A stretch of DNA of 64,000 nt from Cryoendolithus antarcticus (GCA_002077065.1 NAJO01000001.1:1178001-1242000), one strand, 5' to 3'. Shown: positions 44,286 to 56,429, counted from the stretch's first letter. Numbers and translations: made by a program. The notes: generated by a model not told the origin, from the sequence alone.

Positions 44286-46680
44286 AGAGCAGGAAGATCG
44301 AGCGGAGTCGCGTCCGCGGAGCACTGCGCATTCGAGGGGTCATTTCGAGAGGAGCAACAAAATTCACATCGACAGAACACGGGGGTCACAACTGCGGCGA
44401 GGTCATGGTAACTGCATGCGCGCACGAAACTGGGACAACAGCACCGCTCTCACGTAGCAGGAAATCACCACTTCGGGATCAGAATTTGCATATTGGCATG
44501 AGAACGTAGGCGAGGGCATGTACCTACTACTCCTCTAATTTAGTGACGATGAATGAGGTGATAGCGACGATTCATGAAGTTTGGTACCCTTGCACCCTCG
44601 TTCGACGAGTCTCGACCGTGGCGTCGCTCGGCGTTCAGGTCTTGTAATTTCAGCTGCTCGGTTCCGACAACATGGCACCCAATGCTGTGACAGCGCTATG
44701 ATCTGCAATCCACTTGAGATCTGCATCAGGTAGCCAGTGCGCTAAGTGCCTCCGAGCGATAGCCGCGATTGCATGTGGTGGATGCTTTACTGTTGAATGT
44801 TGGCTAGATCGTTCTACGCTTGGGAACTCGCATAGAGTTGTTCTAGAAAATTGTCGACCCGCTGAAGATGGTCTGCATTGCAAAGGACTGAGCAAAGGAT
44901 GACGCCCCGCGCAGTACTGATATTTGCCAGAGACGCTGGCGCAAGGTCCGCTGTTAGCATGTGAAAATAGCAGTATCACGCTGAGTGGATACTTGTGACT
45001 ACTATGTACAGTAGCTAGCAGATGACAGTCGGCACCGACGTGCGAGCCGAAGCTTGGGCAGCAAGCCGAGTCTGTCAACCGCCGACACGAATTTGCCCCA
45101 TCGCATCGTGAAGCAGCGATTGTTACACTGCATCTGTTCGCTTGTGAGGCCAGTCTTGATGCGGAGGCGTCTTGCCGTCTATCCGATCTTTGGTACACTG
45201 GACAACCCTGCAGATCTGGGGCCATGATGAGGCTGACACTACCATCGTGATTGGCATTGATCGACTTGCGGCGTATCTTGTGCGAGATGTATTGCTGTCA
45301 ATGACATGCAGTCCGCATTTCTTCGATGTCAGAAGTACACGCGTGGTACATTCAGCAGCCGCCGACCTTGTCCATGCCCTGCGCCGCACCGGGTGTCCCC
45401 TCTCACCGCGACCACGCGCGACCGATGCATACCGTGACGCTAGCGTGCTTTGCCGTAGCCCAACCCGAATCGGCAGCGAACCCGAGGCTCAATTCAAACG
45501 GCAGGTTTGCCCTTGCAGGCTGACCCATGAAGCACAACTTGATGGCGAAATCCCGCGAGCGGGACAACAGTCGTGGGGTATCCTGCAGCATGCAGGCCTG
45601 CTAGATCGTCGATGCGCACGGTCGCCGCAATGTCAGGGCCCGAGTGATCGACTCGGAGCTCGCGCATCCGAGTAGTGATGTTGGCTTTAGATTGATGGTG
45701 ATATGGCACATTTACAGTAGCATGCGTGAGTATGCACGTTCGCGAACATAGCGGCATGGGCCCTTGTTCCGATCTTCGGCTCTAGGTGATCTGCATGCAC
45801 ACAGACGTTGCGGTAACCTCACTGCAGCCAAGCGACGTTCATGCACCGCAGCCAGGCGTCTACGCGGCTGGCGGCGCTATACGAGCTGATAAAGGACACG
45901 CGACGGTAAGTCAGAACATTGCGATAACCTGGCCGCGGTTAATTGGGCTGGACTGCGCGCCGCACGAAGTGTGCCTAATCGAAGTAAACAGCAGGACGCA
46001 GATATTCTGCTTCCATGTTTCCGATACCAGATCCGCAGGTTGAGAGTGGTCATGGACATGCTGCACCGGTATATCACCATGTCAGCTATATAATTGAACG
46101 TCGGTCGGAAGATGTGGTCTTGTCTTCCTTCCGATCATTTTGATATCAGCCTTACGGAGTCTGCTCCGTATTTCATCGAACTCGCATATACGGCAAAGCA
46201 TGTGCTTGATCATCATGTCGACTAGACGGCAAAGTGCAAGATGTGGTACACCGTTTCAAGATTCCTCTGCAATCTGCAGAGGAGACATCATCGATATGGG
46301 TCCAGACAGGCGATCCCTCCCCAACACTTGCGACCGTAGGTTGCCAGTGTAGCGTTGGCCTCATGCCACACGTGGCACTCATGTAAGCAGCCCACGACAG
46401 CCACGCGGGAGGACGGCAGTTCATCCTGCCACATCTGCAGAATCATATCTTGAAAGCTGCACCCTGGTGGTGATAGCGGAAGATAGTGCCGGTTCCTATC
46501 CCACAGCCAGTTCCAGGGCCACATTGGGCCGATACGAGGATGCGTGCCGCTGTATTGGATCCTGGTCTGCGCAGTGACATGTCCCATGTTTTCGAGTGAT
46601 CGAGGCGGTGTGGTGCATACTTGCGGCTCAGCGCGACAGGGACGGCTGGCTGCGGCTCCAAGCCAAGACGCATGATCGCG
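44286..46680. other. Gene-poor stretch, 2.4 kb
   Basis: Convergent spacer between the Zn2Cys6 gene and GTR1. ORFs such as 44650-45225 (minus), 45172-45675 (plus) and 46443-46718 (minus) overlap each other in different frames and carry no motif. I see nothing that supports a gene. Confidence 0.5.
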
Positions 46681-47784
46681 CTATGCTTCGTGGCCCTTCT
46701 TCTCAATCTATCCCACAAGGGTGGTCAGCAAGCGGCATACCTCACTTCACATGCTAAACTCACGATGTCTAGGTGTGCGAACTCCTGCCGCGCAAGCTGA
46801 ACATTCACCCGTGCGGCGTTGAAAGCCGCTTCATCACTGAACATGGACACGGCAAGGTTCGTATTCTCGGTTAAGCGAGTGATGAAGAACATGAAGTCGC
46901 CCGTCTTGACCTGCAGCTCCGCGAAAGCGGCTTCCGAGGACAGCATTCCGGTGTGTTTAGCCATGGAATGCTTGTGGGTCTTGAGTATGCTGCTGATCCT
47001 CTCGAAGCGATCTTCGTATGGATTCTGTGACTCTGCGCTGCGAGTGACATGTGTGACTGCTAAGCAGGTAGTACGTTCGTACAGTATCAGCTCCCGTGCA
47101 TCTAACAGATCGGCTAGCTTCAGTAGCATATTCTCGATTGTGGCGGCGTTCGGCACGAGGTAGTAGATCACGTCTGTCCAGGCCCGATACAGACTCTGAT
47201 CCCATATGGACGTGGCACAGCATTCGATCTGCTGTTGAGTGAAACCCTCATTCAGGCAGTGCTGGAGCACCTCGCGTGACTTGTCGGCAATGAGGCTGCT
47301 GCGTCGCTCCATCGTTATGAGATCCATCTTGTGCATGAGAGCGAAGACTCTGCTGTTTGGGCTATGCTCGTGTAAAGCACGAAGTGTAGCGCTGAAGTTG
47401 ACCATGTCACTCGCCGGCTCTCGTGACGAGATGTCGAAGACAAAAATCAATACCGCGACGAAGGAGAAGACATGAGACCGCTGGTTGTTCAAATAAGACT
47501 CCACAAATGAATCTTGACTACAAAGAATCTCCGTTAGCCACTCACCTGGTCGGATGGCTCAGCAGATTCTCTCACCCGCCGCAGTCCCAAAGATTCAGCT
47601 GCAAGTTGCCCATGAACCTGATGTTGCTGTGTTCTACGTCGATGGTCGCGCCGAGTCTCCTGACGTCTTTGGCAACGTAGTTGCTGAAGATGATCGAGCG
47701 CATGGAGCTTTTGCCGGCGCCGGAGCGTCCCATCAACAGCACTTTGCGCTGCTTCTGGCGCCTGCCACGCTCTGGAGTGCTCAT
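46681..47784 (-). CDS. GTR1: Rag-type small GTPase Gtr1
   Basis: Exon 1 (47784-47576) encodes [20 protein letters not shown] (P-loop) and ends in LNLWDCGG. A 58-nt intron follows, then QDSFVESYL from 47517 completes the G3 motif WDCGGQ. The G4 motif is HKMDL, and [20 protein letters not shown] is typical of RagA/Gtr1. The C-terminal roadblock-like half follows (FEKIS-like [25 protein letters not shown]). I predict a third exon, 46707-46681, after a 56-nt intron (GTGAGT...CTGAC...ATAG), giving a tail IEKKGHEA and 329 residues. Unspliced, the frame ends at 46725 with 333 residues. Gtr1 pairs with Gtr2 on the vacuole and signals amino acids to TORC1. Confidence 0.92.
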
Positions 47785-48417
47785 CAGGTCGAATCTAGAT
47801 ACGTCGACCGATCCACGGCCACAATCGAGCGAGGGAACGTCTATAGCACTCAAGTTCAAAGGTGAAGTCGTATCTCACCGCTTCCGAAGTTCGAGAGTGC
47901 CAAGCGAAACACATCCGACTGACTTCACGCTCTTTCGCAATATCAATTCAGCATCCTCCACCTACTCCGGTGCACTATATATGTCACAGAGTGACGAGGG
48001 CAGCCATGTCTGCCGCTCACAATTATTCCGTGATGGAACTATCGACAACAAGCTCTGCCTGGCCTCATCGTGCGAAGGTATCGTCAAAATGTGCTGAGCC
48101 ATACCTACTGTAGGTCCACAAGGAAATGCACTGGGCTTCTCAGGACTTCCGCCAGTCGACCTTGCACCACGCGCGCAGCGCTGCATCAGACACTGAACCG
48201 TAGTATTTAAGGAAAGGTAAAGTAGGTTTCACTCGCCTTCGCTTCCGCAAGCTCGAGGTTAACCTTTCCATCAATCATATCATAAATAATTTCGGAGGTA
48301 GCCATGTCTTCCAGAGCTGCCGAGTGAAAGTACAAAGCGTCTCCTCTTCTTTGGTAATCTCGCGTGCTATTGGCGTCGTCACCCATCTGTCCATTCCAGT
48401 CTGTCTATCGCATTGCA
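47785..48417. other. Divergent promoter region GTR1/GH28, 633 bp
   Basis: No gene is supported. An AT-rich patch near 48270-48300 lies about 120-150 nt before the GH28 start and may be core promoter. Confidence 0.5.
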
Positions 48418-49834
48418 ATGTTGGCCAACGTCTTCACCGCGCTGTTGGCAGCGTACCCGCTCTTCAGCACCGCGCAATCCACCAACCTTGCTGGTAAGGT
48501 CGGACCTCTCACCTCAATCGCTGCAAAGAAAGCTGTCAAGACCTGCGATATCACCGCATACGGCGGCAAAGCAGGCAGCGATATATTCGCCGCAATCACA
48601 TCAGCCTTCGCAGCATGTAAGACCGGCGGTGTCGTCGTGATTCCATCGGGACAGTACAACTTGGCGACCTGGGTCTCACTCTCTGGCGGCAAGGCCTGGG
48701 CGCTCCAGCTCGATGGGATCATCACTCGCACCGTGACAGCAGGTGGTAACATGATCTTCATACAGCATACGACCGACTTTGAGATGTTCTCTTCTACTGG
48801 TGAAGGCGCGGTACAAGGTCTTGGGTATCATCTTCATAAGTCCGGCGCACCAAGGCTGCTGAGGTTCTACCAAGTCACGCATTTCAGTGCACATCACTTT
48901 GCGCTTGTTGATGCGCCTGCCTTTCAATTCAGCATGGACACTTGCGACTCTGGGGAGGTGTACAACATGGCAATTCGTGGTGGGTATTCCGGCGGACTGG
49001 ATGGTATCGATGTCTGGTCCACGAATATGTGGATTCATGATGTGATGGTGACGAACAAGGTCGGTCGCACTGCTGGCAGGCAATATGCACTTGGCGACTG
49101 CAATGAGAGGCGTACTGATAGCCAACCAGGATGAGTGTGTCACTGTGAATTCTCCAGCGAAGAACATACTAGTCGAGAACATCTACTGCAGTTGGTCCGG
49201 CGGGTGCGGAATGGGAAGTTTCGGGACTGACACCAACGTCTCTGACATCACGTACAAGAATGTCTACACGGTGCACTCGAACAATATGCTGCTCATTAAA
49301 AGCAATGGAGGCTCCGGCACGGTCTCGAATGCTGTCTTTGAGAACTTCATAGGGCACGCAAACGCTTACAGTCTCGACATCGACCAGTATTGGAGCAGCA
49401 TGGACACGATCGCAGGTAATGGCGTGCAGCTCAACAACATCGTCATCAGCAACTGGACTGGCACAGAGGCCAACGGAGCGCAGCGCGGTCCCATAAAGAT
49501 CGCCTGTGCTGATGGCGCGCCATGTACTGGCGTGGATCTCGAGGATTTCAACATGTGGACCGAGACGGGCAGCAGTCAATGGTACAGCTGTCGCAGCGCG
49601 TATACGTCGAAGGCCCGGCCAGTACCACTCTACTGTCTGAAAGGTGGCTCGACGTATACGAGCTATGCAGCTACAACGACGACAGTGAAGAATGCGCCCG
49701 CAGGATACATGGCTCGGACCATGGCCGCGGACCTGACAAAGCACTTCGGCACCACTGCGAGTATACCGGTTCCCGCTTTGCCGACGATGTATTTCCCTGG
49801 GATGAAACCCTACAGTAAGGTTGCTGGGACGTGA
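48418..49834 (+). CDS. Secreted GH28 rhamnogalacturonan hydrolase-like enzyme
   Basis: Two exons, 48418-49059 and 49130-49834, with a 70-nt intron (GTCGGT...CCAG, phase 0), 448 residues. The first about 20 residues ([20 protein letters not shown]) form a signal peptide. [18 protein letters not shown] is the usual start of the pectin-lyase-like beta-helix. GH28 motifs are GIDVWSTN and, across the splice site, VTNKDECVTV, followed by [11 protein letters not shown]. The NKDE form and GGC-type motif are those of rhamnogalacturonan hydrolases, in contrast to the NxD...GHG of polygalacturonases. It would cut the pectin backbone of plant cell walls, which points to a plant-associated or saprotrophic life. 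Neighbours are housekeeping genes. Confidence 0.92.
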
Positions 49835-50373
49835 AGAGGGATCTAGACGTGCAGGTCATGAGTTGTAAATAGGTGCTAGCGGATCGTAAGCTAGATTCAG
49901 ATAGCGTGCCTATGTCAGTGCTTCACACAACCAGCCCATGATTCCACCATTAGCACGTGTGTCCGACTTGCGCATGAAATGATGAGATCATCTCCTCTGT
50001 GCCATTCGCACTGAATTGTCGCCCCTGATATGAAACTCATCGGATACATGGGTACTGGTATCAACGAGTGATTAACTACGGGTACAGTCTGTCTTGCAAC
50101 CATGTGAGACTCCAAGTGACCAAGCATAACGCCTGGTCAAGAAGTCTCCGCCGTGCCTTCATAGTGTCCAGACGGCTTTGTAGGTTGCTTGATGAAGAAG
50201 AAGAGACGGAACCGCCGTGAACGAATTTGATAGACGACTGCCAGTGTGCACGGCCCCAAAACTGCTGATTGGCCAGCGAAGCGAGTGCCGAGGGCTACCG
50301 TCGACGGCAATCACGACCCTCCACGACACTACTACTGTCGAGCTACCGATTCTACCTCACATTTCACAGCGCA
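49835..50373. other. Intergenic, 539 bp, SDH3 promoter
   Basis: Spacer between the GH28 gene and SDH3 with no supported gene. It contains a CCAAT-type box at 50266-50272. Confidence 0.55.
50266..50272 (-). promoter_or_regulatory. CCAATCA box upstream of SDH3
   Basis: CCAATCA on the minus strand, 102 nt before the SDH3 ATG. CCAAT boxes are bound by the fungal HAP/CBC complex, which regulates respiratory and iron-using genes. Function here is inferred. Confidence 0.5.
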
Positions 50374-51049
50374 ATGGCATTGGCACAGAGGACGGCTCAG
50401 CAATCGCTGCGGCGATGTGAGTCACATACACCATGGCAGCTTTGAAAGCTCACTGACAGCGCGCAGTGGCTGTACAGACACCAGCATTCAAGTTCACCAC
50501 CCCGGCAGCAGTAGCATTCGGCAATGCCTTCGTTGCTCAGCGCAGGTATGCCCTCAAACCATGTCATAAACTCAACAGAATACCCCACTGATTGCCGCCC
50601 ATAGATACGCCGCCGCAACCACCGTCTCCGCCCTCCAAGCCCACGACTCAATCCTCGCAAAGCAACGCCTAAATCGCCCCGTCGCGCCCCATCTCGGCAT
50701 CTACAAACCCCAGATAACCTGGTACGGCAGCGCCTTCAACCGCATTACCGGCGTCGCCCTCTCCGGCGGCATGTACCTCTTCGGCATCGGCTACCTTGTC
50801 GCCCCAGCACTGGGCTGGCACCTCGAGAGCAGCGTGATAGCAGCGAGCTTCGCGGCGTGGCCGGTGGCCTTGAAGGTCTTCACGAAGTTTGCGGTGGCGA
50901 TGCCGTTTGTGTATCATTCGCTCAATGGGTTTAGGCATTTGGCGTGGGATACGGCGAGTTTGATTGAGAATGGGATGGTGCAGAAGACGGGGTGGGCGGT
51001 GGTGGGGTTGAGTGTGGTGGGTGCGTTGGGGTTGGCGGTCTTTGTTTAG
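50374..51049 (+). CDS. SDH3: Succinate dehydrogenase cytochrome b subunit (complex II, SdhC)
   Basis: Three exons: 50374-50416, 50467-50545 and 50605-51049, with introns of 50 and 59 nt (GTGAGT...GCAG; GTATGC...ATAG), 188 residues. The N-terminus MALAQRTAQQSLRR and the following residues look like a mitochondrial presequence. The mature part starts near RPVAPHLGIYKPQITWYGSA, then SAFNRITGVALS (Ser and Arg of the quinone site) and three membrane spans. The heme-ligand motif is VYHSLNGFRHLAWD. SdhC and SdhD anchor the enzyme in the inner membrane and bind ubiquinone and heme b. This subunit is one of the SDHI fungicide targets. Confidence 0.95.
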
Positions 51050-51194
51050 GCTTGGATGGGACGGCGTATATTCTGACAGCGCTGAGGAAGATCGTCAATT
51101 ATGGATCGCGTCACGTGACTATGGTTTACACCTGATGCTGCACCTCGTTGTCCCTCCAGATTCGAGCCGTCCTGCTACTATCGAAAAGGCGATC

Positions 51195-52559
51195 TCAGCT
51201 AATCTCAGCCAATCTCACATCTAGCCAAGTGCAGAAGCCAGCAAACATCGTCTCATCATGCCGCCGTGTGCTCATCGCAGCAAGCATAGCCCGGCACCAA
51301 GCTTGCTCAGTGGCTCCAGTCGCTGTCAGTATCTTCGCCATCTCTACGGGACACAGATATGGCGGTTGCCGTGCATCTTCGCTCAGATGAGCAGTGCTTT
51401 GCATTACGCAAGCATAGTACACGCAATGACCGATGCCGAAGCAGTGGCCCAGCTCATGCGAGGCCGTCTTGCAGACGCGGCTGAGCCAGAGGGCCTCGAG
51501 CGACGCCTTGCACCTCCGTGTCGTAATATGCGCAGCGGTCTCGATTGCTGCGGACAAGGCGTTCTTACTCACATCCTCTTCTGTAGATGGAGCTGAGGGG
51601 AAAATCTCTGTCGGCGTGTGAGCTCCATCTTCTAGAAAGCATTTCTGCTCGACGTAGGCTTTGCAGTGACTTAGCGGCCATGCATGTTCTCGCTCAACGT
51701 CTTGCTGATCGTCAAGCATTGGATCGTAACGCGCCGTACTCACCACCGAGACTCTGCTTCCACCATACGCACGACCACAGCAGAAGTCGTCAGTCTCGTC
51801 TTCGTACATGTCTTGATGAACAAGCATAATGAGAGCGTACGCGTCCGCGGGCAGTATCCCGATCGCGACATCCAGAAGGTCGTTCAAGCTAAGCTGCGCA
51901 GCAAAGTGACTGTCCGGTGAACGTCTGCTGCGTATCCGCGTGACTTCAGTGCCGTGTCTGAGACCAACGAACGGAGGACACTGTTGCTGCAGACGGTACG
52001 ACTTTCGTGGCCCCTTGGGCGTTTCGCCTGTCCAGCTGACGAACTCCAGATCATCGCGGTGCCAGGCTTTGACAGGCAGCCCGTGGTAGAACGCGCGAAG
52101 ATATGCTACGATGTTGTCGATCTTGGGTGGGTCAAGGGACACGGATTTTGTTCGTGAGTCGTCGATCTTCAGCTTCTTCGCTGGTCTGCTGCCATCGGAT
52201 CCACTAAGCGCGCTGGGACGTACGTGTTCGACTTCGTCCGCAGCGTCTGCTGGCCCAACTACGTACACCGTTCTGCGTTCGGGCGTCACAGCATTCCTCC
52301 ATCTCATGCACTCTGTCACGCTCTGAGAAACTTCTGGGTGCTCAATCTCCAACGCATCGCCAGGCAATACGAGTGGAGCTGGGAAGGTAGAGGACTGTAC
52401 GTATGTCTGGACTGTGGCGAAATCTAACGCTCCAGTCGACGCGTGCTCGCGACGCTTTTTCTCGTCGGGCTGTTTGTAGCCTGCAAGTGCGGCGTGGCAC
52501 GACGGCATGACCTGAGTCCCTGAGCGCGCACATCTGCGAGGCGCTGTCTTGCGTGCCAT
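51195..52559 (-). CDS. Archaemetzincin-type zinc metalloprotease
   Basis: 454 residues, one exon, ATG at 52559. The zinc-binding motif HELGHCFGIGHC (residues 368-379) has the HExxHxxGxxH metzincin form. It continues with VYYACVMQSTAHL and YLCPV, giving the extra four cysteines (C, C, C, C) that define archaemetzincins (AMZ). The Met of CVMQS is the Met-turn. Upstream, ALIMLVHQDMYEDETDDFCC and GRAYGGSRVSVVSTARYDP match the pre-catalytic region. Substrates of fungal members are unknown. The gene is convergent with SDH3 (145 bp between stops) and divergent from COX6. Confidence 0.92.
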   Translation of the reverse strand: MARKTAPRRCARSGTQVMPSCHAALAGYKQPDEKKRREHASTGALDFATVQTYVQSSTFPAPLVLPGDALEIEHPEVSQSVTECMRWRNAVTPERRTVYVVGPADAADEVEHVRPSALSGSDGSRPAKKLKIDDSRTKSVSLDPPKIDNIVAYLRAFYHGLPVKAWHRDDLEFVSWTGETPKGPRKSYRLQQQCPPFVGLRHGTEVTRIRSRRSPDSHFAAQLSLNDLLDVAIGILPADAYALIMLVHQDMYEDETDDFCCGRAYGGSRVSVVSTARYDPMLDDQQDVEREHAWPLSHCKAYVEQKCFLEDGAHTPTEIFPSAPSTEEDVSKNALSAAIETAAHITTRRCKASLEALWLSRVCKTASHELGHCFGIGHCVYYACVMQSTAHLSEDARQPPYLCPVEMAKILTATGATEQAWCRAMLAAMSTRRHDETMFAGFCTWLDVRLAEIS

Positions 52560-52944
52560 CGTGTGGTTGTGTCTCGTACGATGCGTAAGGGTAAAGAGAG
52601 ATTGAGACGGGACCTACATGATGGTGACTCATCAAAGAGGCACAGTCGAGTGCCACGGTCCCATATGCACCTCCACCGCTACGCGAGTAGACATATCGCT
52701 GCGCAGATCTGTGATCCTAGACGTTGGAAAGTAGTACAGGGTTTAAGAAGAGGTTTCAGCTTGCTGTTCACATAGGTGCATTGACGGACCCGGCATCTTC
52801 CGCCGCATGCCAAGCCCCCGACTCGCTCCGAGAAGCAACCTCCAATGCATGCCAACCTCAGGTACCATCCAGCACAGCTCTAAGCTCCAGAACCTCTCCA
52901 CTCTGCACTAACTCACGTGTACCTATCCCTTACATCCACACACA
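52560..52944. promoter_or_regulatory. Divergent promoter region archaemetzincin/COX6, 385 bp
   Basis: No ORF is supported. A CCAAT box at 52842-52846 lies 99 nt before the COX6 ATG, at almost the same distance as the box before SDH3. Confidence 0.5.
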
Positions 52945-53737
52945 ATGTCCCTTCTCCGCTGTGCGCGCATCGCGCCCCTTCGACGGACGATACCATCTGG
53001 CTTGAGGCTCTCGGCAAGAAGGGGTTTTGCTTTGCAAGGCCGGAGACTGGCGGCGGCGGATATCGATGCGCATGACCCGCATCATGAGGAGAGCTTTGAG
53101 GAGTTCACTGCGAGGTATGTGTCATGTCAGCGTGTGCAATGGCCAGGGTGGAATGGGTGAACAAGGCGGGCACGGGAAATGGCCACTGGGTGAAAAGACA
53201 GGCTTCGTAAACGAGCTTGAGGGCAGTACCTGAGCACGGCGATGTTGCAAAACCGACTCTCGGATGGACTCGTGGACGTGGCGATCGTCGACTACGTGGA
53301 ACAGCATATGAAAGCAGTCGAAGCCACAACAAGTGCCTGTGCAAGCTGCTAACATCTTTACCTCTACTAGATACGAGAAAGAATTCGAATCCGTGCAAGA
53401 TGTCTTTGAGCTACAGCGAAACCTCAACAACGCTTTCGCCTACGATCTAGTGCCCTCGCCTAGCGTCATCATCGCTGCACTGAGAGCCGCACGACGCGTC
53501 AATGACTACCCTACAGCCGTGAGGGTATTTGAAGGTACGATCCAACACTCCGAGTGAGCTATGGAGAGTCGAGAAGCTCGGCCCAGAGACGCGGTGTAGC
53601 TGACAGGATATGCAGGTATCAGAGCGAAAGTCGAGAACAAGGGCCAATATGACGAGTACCTCCGAGAATTGGAAGGTATCCGATCAGAGCTCGGGGTGAA
53701 TCTGAAGGAGAGTATGTTTCCCGAGGGTCAAGCATAA
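52945..53737 (+). CDS. COX6: Cytochrome c oxidase subunit VI (mammalian Va)
   Basis: Three exons: 52945-53114, 53371-53534 and 53616-53737, 151 residues. The first intron is 256 nt, long for this window (GTATGT...CTAG); the second is 81 nt (GTACGA...GCAG). The presequence MSLLRCARIAPLRRTIPSGL is basic and Ser/Arg-rich. The mature protein has ESFEEFTARYEKEFESVQDV, LQRNLNNAFAYDLVPSPSVI, RAARRVNDYPTAVRVFEGIR and ELGVNLKESMFPEG, all signatures of the family. It is a nuclear-encoded helical subunit on the matrix side of complex IV. Confidence 0.95.
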
Positions 53738-54035
53738 GGGTCAACCGGGGTCTGGGAAGTGGGAACGAGAGGATGGAGAGGAGGGCGCAAGCTGAGCTGG
53801 ATAGGAGAGTTGAGGAGCTGTGTACCATGGTAAGGCCTTAGGCGCTGCTGCTGGAAGCGGGAGGCTTCCAGGATGCGCTGCGCGTGTAATACTCAAGCAG
53901 CACCGCTCAATACACTTTGTACAGAATTGACAACATCAACTTGCTCATTTAATTGGGGTCTGGCAGGATTTGTGCTTGCGCAGCGGGATCGAGATGTGCG
54001 AATATCTAGTAGCCTACGTCACACTACTCGAGCCT

Positions 54036-55812
54036 TCAACCCTCGTCCTCCTCGACTACGGTCTCCATCTGCCCTCCAGCCCCAGCACCAACCCCCTCCT
54101 CCTCAACCACATCTCTCACCCCCTCCTCAATCCCTTCCCCCTCCTCCACAATCTCCCCCTTCAACACCCTCCACTCCCTCTCCATCTCCACCCTCCTCTT
54201 GGAATCCTTATTATTCATCCTCGCCTGCCCCCTAACCGCAGCAGCCAACCTCGCAACCCTCGCCCCCTTACTCGGATCCGGCACCATACCCTTCACGTCC
54301 TCATCCCCAATAGCATCAGGCAGCAGCGCCACAGCCTCGTACTCCTCTTCAGGAGGCTCCAAGCCAGCGAAAAGAAATTCCATGTGATCGCGCATAATGG
54401 TGCGGGCTTTGGCTATGGTGCCGCTGTGGTACCAGCCATTGGTGTGCACATCGCAGGTAGAGGGCAGGGTCGTGGTGGCGAGGATACGGGCTAGAAGGGG
54501 GTCGTGGATATCTATGATCTGCCATGTTTTGCCGTTGTTGGTCACGGCTTTGCCGGTGAATTCATGGGATTTGGAGGAGTCGGAGAGGTGGCGTACGCTT
54601 CTGTTCCATTTCGAGGCTGAGGTGGAGGGCGCGGCGTGTACGCCCATGGCTTTGCGGTCGAGCTGGAACATGAGTGTTTGGTAGATGCGGTATTTGGGGT
54701 CTGAGCGTGGGTCGACGCCGTAGGCTATTAGGGTGTCGCGCCAGGGGCCGGAGGAGAAGGAGTAGGAGACCCATTGTGTGGCTTCTTTGAAGACTGTGTC
54801 GGAGTAGTTTGGGAGGCTGTTTTGAGCTACGCGTTTCGTCATTATGGGGCGGGTTTCGAGGAGAGCGGAGAGGTCGGCTACACAGCGCTCGACGAAGCTG
54901 CCGAATGGTGTCATGCTTGTCAGATTTGAAGGTGGGCCTGAGGGAACTGATGGTGCGTCGGCTGCGATCGCAATAACTACTTTCTTGGGTGGGGCTTGCT
55001 TGTTGGTCGTTTTGATGGTGCCGGTTGCGGCGTCTGTGGTGATTGAGACGCCGGCGGCTTGTTGGTAGGCGTAGGAGTAGGGCTGGGCTTGGCCAATGAA
55101 GAATGGTGGGGCGGTTAGGGGACCGATGTGGGCTGCACCGGGGGTCATGTCGATGTGGAGGTTCTTGATTGAGTCGTAACGGGGATTCCGGGCGTGTTTG
55201 GCGATATCACGCAAGGTAGTGTTGTCGCTTGAGCCGAGTTGGAAGTCAGGGAGGTTACGGAAGCGGTGAATCTCGTTGACTGTGCCGATAGCTTCGACTT
55301 GGTAGTCGTCGGCGTTGTCCTTCAGAGAGTGCAGCAGGTCGAGTGCGGTCAGACTCCCGTTGTTTGGGATATCAGTCTGCGAGTGCAGGACGAAGGGGTC
55401 ATCTGAGCCACGCTTTCGCTTACGACCAGTGCGCTTTGGCACGGTGGCCTTTATGAGCACATTGCGAGACTGTACTCCAACAGAGGACAGCTTCTTCGCG
55501 AATCGATCATGTGGTCGAAGGGAAAGTCCAAGTTGCGGCTCCTCCATGGGTTTCTCGAGATTGAGAAGGCTGTCGCCTACCTTGTGTTCGAGGGCCTATC
55601 ACTTGTATGAGCTTGGATCGATCAGGTTGTCGTCCCAGTCTACTCACATGTTTGAGCTGCGGCTCGCCCCCTAGGGACTCGATGCCATTATCGAAGTTCC
55701 TTACTATGCATGGGTGCTCGATACTGACTATGCGCTCACGTGGGACAATGTACGTTGGCGCATGTTGCTCCTCGGGCTCGAGTCTTGGTGAGACAGCGAT
55801 TCGTCCTGGCAT
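54036..55812 (-). CDS. TFIIIC subunit 5 (tau95/Sfc1)
   Basis: Two exons, 55812-55648 and 55595-54036, with a 52-nt intron (GTGAGT...ATAG, phase 0), 574 residues. The start MPGRIAVSPRLEPEEQHAPT is followed by the family's IVSIEHPCIVRNFDNGIESL block and, in exon 2, HKVGDSLLNLEKPMEEPQL. The basic KRTGRKRKRG segment, then FRNLPDFQL, NRSVRHLSDSSKS and WYHSGTIAKARTIMRDHMEF, fit TFIIIC5 (yeast Tfc1, fission yeast Sfc1). The tail is acidic (EEGEGIEEG...VVEEDEG). TFIIIC binds the A and B boxes of Pol III genes. The U6 gene with a B-box match lies 3.4 kb downstream of this gene's start. Confidence 0.9.
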
Positions 55813-56429
55813 GTTGGATGCGCAGACAGGTCTTGAGCTTGCTGGTACAGTTGTACTCGGAATCGACACCGTGAATGGTACTGGAGTACATTTGATGTAT
55901 CGAGGTACTCTCTGTGCCGCCCTCGTGACCGCCAAGCCATGTGGCAGCCGCAATGGACTGGACCCCCCTCGATGTTTGAGCCGGCCGCCGCCAGACAACA
56001 TCCCCATCGCCTAGACCGCTCCACCACCGGACCCTCGCCATCACAGCTTCCGCTGCGACAGATCTTGAATCTACATTGTACCTACCTCTACCTCAGCCTC
56101 TGCTACTGGTGTGTTCGCGACATTGGCTTGGCATACAGCTTCACCAAGTGACGTCCACCTGATTGCCCGATTGACCACACCAACCCGTCAACAAACCCCC
56201 CGAACAGGCTACTTACATACCTACACGCACAAGCCATTGCCAGTCATGGTCTTGTAGCAGCTCCGACGCGCTTCATAGCCGCACCTTCGCTTCTCCACAT
56301 CCACCGATACACTCCGCAACAGCAGCTGGACGACTCTGGAAGTAGGTCTAGCACACTGAAGGCGGGTTTCCCAAGCAAGGCGCAGTATTGGAGGAACACC
56401 TGTGATTAGCTCGGTACACACATTTCACG
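55813..56429. promoter_or_regulatory. Divergent promoter region TFIIIC5/PP2A-B56, 617 bp
   Basis: No supported ORF. It includes the 5' leaders of both genes. Nothing distinctive was noted. Confidence 0.5.

Noticed and set aside
45172..45675. 167-residue plus-strand ORF
   Set aside because: No domain, overlapped by an antisense ORF, and no promoter or splice features.
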